Notes under the pieces: model-generated | What the model saw: only the letters and a program-made list of their open reading frames with translations | Told to the model about the DNA's origin: nothing | Databases searched by the model: none | Source: Deltaproteobacteria bacterium | GTDB taxonomy: Bacteria; Bdellovibrionota_C; UBA2361; SZUA-149; JAITKM01 | Direction: 5' to 3' | Length of the DNA stretch: 7,544 bases | Assembly (NCBI GenBank): GCA_031278395.1 | Contig: JAITKM010000044.1 | Span: forward strand, 1 to 7,544 | Position numbers and translations under genes: made by a program | In this document: one piece after another, positions 5,613 through 7,544 of the stretch | Numbering within the stretch: position 1 is the stretch's first letter | Layout of the letters: each line of letters opens with the position of its first letter

Positions 5613-5851
5613 ACCACCAATTAAAACTGGTGGTAGGGGAGTTCGTTGATCACGCTATTGAAGAAGATCCCTGCGATCTTTAGGTTGGAGAACCTTGGAC
5701 ATACATCGCAAGCTCCCCAACCGCTCAGGCAGATTGAGGATTTCGGATGTAAAGAACTAATTAACTAACTTACAAAATAATTTATAAGCTTCATCAATTC
5801 TAGAACGTCCGTACAATAGCGTGGGTCAACGATGACCCTTTTGCACCGCTA
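5613..5851. ncRNA. Structured RNA candidate of unknown class
   Basis: This gene-free stretch holds nested perfect stems. They are ACCACCA/TGGTGGT (5613-5634, 8-nt loop), a closing stem GGGGAG/CTCCCC (5636-5641 with 5713-5718) that encloses AAGATC/GATCTT (5664-5680) and AGGTT/AACCT (5682-5695, 4-nt loop), and, further on, GGGTCA/TGACCC (5823-5838, 4-nt loop) inside TAGCG/CGCTA (5817-5851). CACGCTATTG at 5651-5660 is fully complementary to CAATAGCGTG at 5814-5823, which competes with the last outer stem. Its GC content is visibly higher than the surrounding sequence. The stems work on either strand. A terminator-like hairpin at 5968 with U's on the plus side favours a plus-strand RNA. It does not match tmRNA, RNase P, SRP, 6S or common riboswitch sequences that I can recall. 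A transposon end or omega-RNA remnant is another option. Confidence 0.5.
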
Positions 5852-5967
5852 GTTTATGTTTTGCACAACTAATTATGCGAAACTTAGAACTTAGCTTAAT
5901 AGCACTCAGGCATAAGTAACAATGCTACTTCGCCAGTTTGCCTTATAAGGTAAGGTAATTTTTAATT

Positions 5968-5993
5968 AAAAGTCAATAGTTTTGACTTTTTTG
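5968..5993 (+). terminator. Terminator-like hairpin downstream of the structured RNA
   Basis: AAAAGTCAA, a 5-nt loop (TAGTT) and TTGACTTTT form a perfect 9-bp stem whose 3' side merges into a run of six T's. It is AT-rich, so termination would be weak to moderate, better rightward than leftward. It lies about 180 bp upstream of the transposase gene and could insulate it or end the putative upstream RNA. Confidence 0.5.
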
Positions 5994-6023
5994 TTTCTCT
6001 GTTTTTCTCTGTTTTTTTCTCTG
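5994..6023 (+). repeat. Three imperfectly spaced TTTCTCTG units
   Basis: TTTCTCTG occurs at 5994-6001, 6004-6011 and 6016-6023, separated by T runs of varying length. This is a small pyrimidine-rich microsatellite directly after the hairpin and is likely slippage-derived. Confidence 0.75.
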
Positions 6024-6164
6024 TTCAGGGGGTCATTTATCCACTGATTGAGTATGAAACATAATTCTTCCCCCATGCGATACGATTGAAGATCTTGAAG
6101 CTTAAAGGATTAAGGATTTTAAACATTAAACATAAACATCAATATTAATCGTAACTCGCAGAAG

Positions 6165-6171
6165 AAAGGAG
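6165..6171 (+). promoter_or_regulatory. Shine-Dalgarno of the transposase
   Basis: AAAGGAG lies 4 nt before the ATG at 6176 and supports that start. Confidence 0.75.
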
Positions 6172-6175
6172 AATT

Positions 6176-7150
6176 ATGCATAAAAATAAACACTACGTTC
6201 AAGGCACCTGCTTATTTATCACCTCACGCGTGGAACAAGACTTACCGTTTATAACCTGCAAACTAATTAACACAGCCATCTGGGGCATACTCGCTAGAGC
6301 CAGCACACTTTGGGATATCTCGATTTGTCACTTCCTTTTTATGTCTAACCATTTTCACCTTATAGCCGTAGTAAGAAATCCTTCTCAGGTGCCAATGTTT
6401 ATTAAACAAATCAAACAAGAGACAGCTGCAGCAATAAATCGCATCACTGGCAGAAGACAACATACTATCTGGTGCAAAGGCTTTGATGATCCAATTGTGC
6501 TGACAGCTGATAAAGTGCGTGAACGTATTAAATATATTTATAAAAACCCAGCGGAGAGTCACTTGGTTGGTTCGATTAATCATTATCCCGGTGTATCCTC
6601 GTGGGAGATGTATAAGAATAAAGAAACACAGAGGAAAAGTCTTTGGCTCAAACGTTCATGTTTTGAGCGAATTAATAATCTACATTTAATATCATCGACG
6701 CAACAGAGCAAGATAATAACTAAGTTAGCAGGTGATGATCCGGAGTATTTAACCTTTACTCTATCACCAGATGCGTGGATGGATTGCTTCCCTGAGTATG
6801 AGACAGTAGATCGAGAGCAAGAGAATTGGAGGCTTATACAGGAGATTTTGTCTGAAGAAAAAAAGATAGGGCATCCGCGAGGAGTGGTTGGAGTGGATAA
6901 GTTAAAAACTATGCCGATTAATAAAGAGTTTAAGTCCAGGAAGTTTGGCAAAAGAATGTATTGTATAAGTTCCGATATAGGGTTGCGTAAGAAATATATT
7001 AACTATTTGAAATCTGCCACACGAAAGGCGAAAGAGGCGTATAAAGCTATAAAGAACGGGATTTGTAATATTATATTTCCACCAGGGATGTTTATGCCCG
7101 GCGGATATTTTCTTGACCCGCTTCCACCTGATTTGTTTCTGGCGACCTAG
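6176..7150 (+). CDS. REP-associated tyrosine transposase (RAYT), IS200-like Y1 HUH family
   Basis: This 324-residue protein has an N-terminal Y1 transposase domain (about 5-135). It contains the HUH motif H-F-H (59-61) in the context CHFLFMSNHFHLI. The helix with the likely nucleophile Tyr (Y120 or Y122) lies in ERIKYIYKNPAESHLVG, the RAYT equivalent of the YI..NP segment. Such enzymes nick single-stranded DNA at hairpin substrates and are thought to spread REP/BIME sequences; they usually sit as single domesticated genes without IS ends. The remaining roughly 190 residues include a conserved-looking K.IGHPRG-V-V-G segment (about 226-235) and a basic Lys/Arg-rich stretch (about 275-292) ending in a Pro-rich tail. 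They are longer than a minimal IS200 transposase. It is the only plus-strand gene among the intact ones and has a good Shine-Dalgarno. The frame is intact. No obvious REP array flanks it, but the hairpin-rich stretch upstream is a candidate substrate. Confidence 0.88.
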   Translation: MHKNKHYVQGTCLFITSRVEQDLPFITCKLINTAIWGILARASTLWDISICHFLFMSNHFHLIAVVRNPSQVPMFIKQIKQETAAAINRITGRRQHTIWCKGFDDPIVLTADKVRERIKYIYKNPAESHLVGSINHYPGVSSWEMYKNKETQRKSLWLKRSCFERINNLHLISSTQQSKIITKLAGDDPEYLTFTLSPDAWMDCFPEYETVDREQENWRLIQEILSEEKKIGHPRGVVGVDKLKTMPINKEFKSRKFGKRMYCISSDIGLRKKYINYLKSATRKAKEAYKAIKNGICNIIFPPGMFMPGGYFLDPLPPDLFLAT

Positions 7151-7232
7151 ATAGTAGAGAAAATTCAATATTAATGAAATAAACTAAGGTTTTAAATTTT
7201 AATTACACGTAGCAGCTGATTTTAAGATTGGT
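7151..7232. other. Short AT-rich spacer between transposase and right repeat
   Basis: No gene, strong hairpin or terminator is visible in these 82 bp. The transposase therefore lacks an obvious intrinsic terminator before the repeat. Confidence 0.5.
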
Positions 7233-7410
7233 GGGGAACAGCAATATTTATAATCAGACAATTTTTATATTTTAACGGCAATACTACCCTCAAAATACCT
7301 GTTGTAACCTAGCTTTTCTACAATTCTACAAATATTTGACATAATTTAAACAATGATCGATTAATGATCGATTATCGCCAGCCTGTTGGAGGTCTAGAAC
7401 CCTAGACAAG
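7233..7410 (+). repeat. Right copy of the dispersed direct repeat
   Basis: This 178-bp segment aligns with 113-261 in the same orientation, from GGGGAACAG to CTAGAACCCTAGACAAG. The exact core CCTCAAAATACCTGTTG is at 7288-7304. Compared with the left copy it has 20 extra bases after GGGGAACAG and an 11-bp tandem duplication, ATGATCGATTA (starting at 7353). It has also lost one T from the GGTTCTAGAACC palindrome. Many point differences show the copies are not recent. It keeps TTGACA (7336-7341) and GGAGG (7388-7392). A run of nine A's follows its end. Confidence 0.85.
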
Positions 7411-7419
7411 AAAAAAAAA

Positions 7420-7544
7420 GATTATAAGGGTGAATTATTTTCGATAATTCAAAGTTATCATTTGGAAATAAAATTGTATAAAGAAGAATTTATCAATGAT
7501 AACCATTTTCCTATAGGTGAACATAATCATAATATAGTTTCTTT
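7420..7544 (+). CDS. Start-less reading frame running off the right edge
   Basis: From just after the right repeat, a plus frame is open to the window end. It encodes DYKGELFSIIQSYHLEIKLY and then further residues ending near NHFPIGEHNHNIV. The frame is open back to a TGA at 7354-7356, but contains no ATG, GTG or TTG with a plausible ribosome binding site before 7462 (TTG). The residue mix looks protein-like. The likely reading is a gene whose 5' end was replaced by the repeat, or a chance open frame. I do not recognise a family. Confidence 0.35.

Larger units (their letters stand above)
5556..6175. other. 620-bp gene-free region between aroE and the transposase
   Basis: No convincing coding frame is present on either strand. 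The left half contains the structured RNA candidate. The middle (5876-5960) has weaker stems: AAGTA/TACTT around 5914-5930 and the 10-bp palindrome CCTTATAAGG. Then come the 5968 hairpin, a CT-rich triplet of TTTCTCTG units and an AT-rich leader. In the leader, GGGGG near 6027-6031 and CCCCC near 6070-6074 could pair over about 40 nt. Short iterations (AAGGATT twice, AAACAT several times) precede the transposase Shine-Dalgarno. It is the divergent promoter region for aroE (leftward) and the transposase (rightward), but no strong rightward promoter was identified. Confidence 0.6.

Noticed and set aside
5757-5813. Minus-strand peptide YGRSRIDEAYKLFCKLVN resembling a pentatricopeptide-repeat helix pair
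   Set aside because: It is only about 20 codons between stops, has no start, and overlaps the structured RNA candidate. The resemblance is probably chance.
5613-5990. Possible tmRNA or RNase P RNA, given the size and many stems
   Set aside because: There is no tag reading frame, no CCA end, and none of the conserved RNase P or tmRNA core sequences I know.
6583-7168. Minus-strand frames opposite the transposase
   Set aside because: They are antisense shadows of a well-supported RAYT gene.
7493-7510. Fur-box-like AATGATAACCATTTTC
   Set aside because: It is a partial match only and lies within the open frame at the edge; AT-rich DNA gives such matches by chance.

Overview
The window comes from an AT-rich bacterium. 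Its genes carry Shine-Dalgarno sequences (GGAGG or AAAGGAG) and there is one clear intrinsic terminator. Two genes on one strand look freshly broken, and long homopolymers and dispersed repeats are present. This fits a genome under reduction, perhaps host-associated, but the sequence does not let me name a lineage. No tRNA, rRNA or CRISPR array was seen.

Layout. Positions 113-261 and 7233-7410 are two diverged copies of one direct repeat of about 150-180 bp. They bracket everything else. Between them lies a minus-strand run of genes, read from right to left: a frameshifted shikimate dehydrogenase (aroE, 5495-4562), a CofE/COG1478-type gamma-glutamyl ligase (4451-3666), an archaeal-type methionine adenosyltransferase (3579-2338), an HPr-kinase-like P-loop protein (2294-1278) and a GT81-like glycosyltransferase (1327-572). 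The glycosyltransferase is interrupted by an in-frame stop, and its C-terminal part stays readable to position 245. To the right is a gene-free stretch of about 620 bp (5556-6175) rich in RNA-like hairpins. It is followed by a plus-strand REP-associated (RAYT/IS200-like Y1) transposase at 6176-7150. After the right repeat, an open frame without a start runs off the window edge.

How it fits together. The GT81-like glycosyltransferase, HPrK-like kinase, divergent SAM synthetase and gamma-glutamyl ligase are co-directional, and the kinase and glycosyltransferase overlap by 50 bp. They may form a small pathway for a glycosylated, phosphorylated or glutamylated metabolite. That is inference from neighbourhood only; no product can be named. 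The CofE homologue has no other F420 gene beside it and has lost the usual G-R-P-W-R stretch, so a folate or other glutamyl-ligase role is as plausible as F420.

The strongest direct observations are: (1) a perfect 13-bp tandem duplication that alone explains the aroE frameshift; (2) an open frame after the glycosyltransferase stop that continues the family's C-terminal region; (3) the flanking direct repeats, both of which abut truncated reading frames at the same repeat end; (4) a terminator between cofE and metK whose arm can alternatively pair with the metK ribosome binding site; and (5) a compact structured RNA candidate upstream of the transposase.
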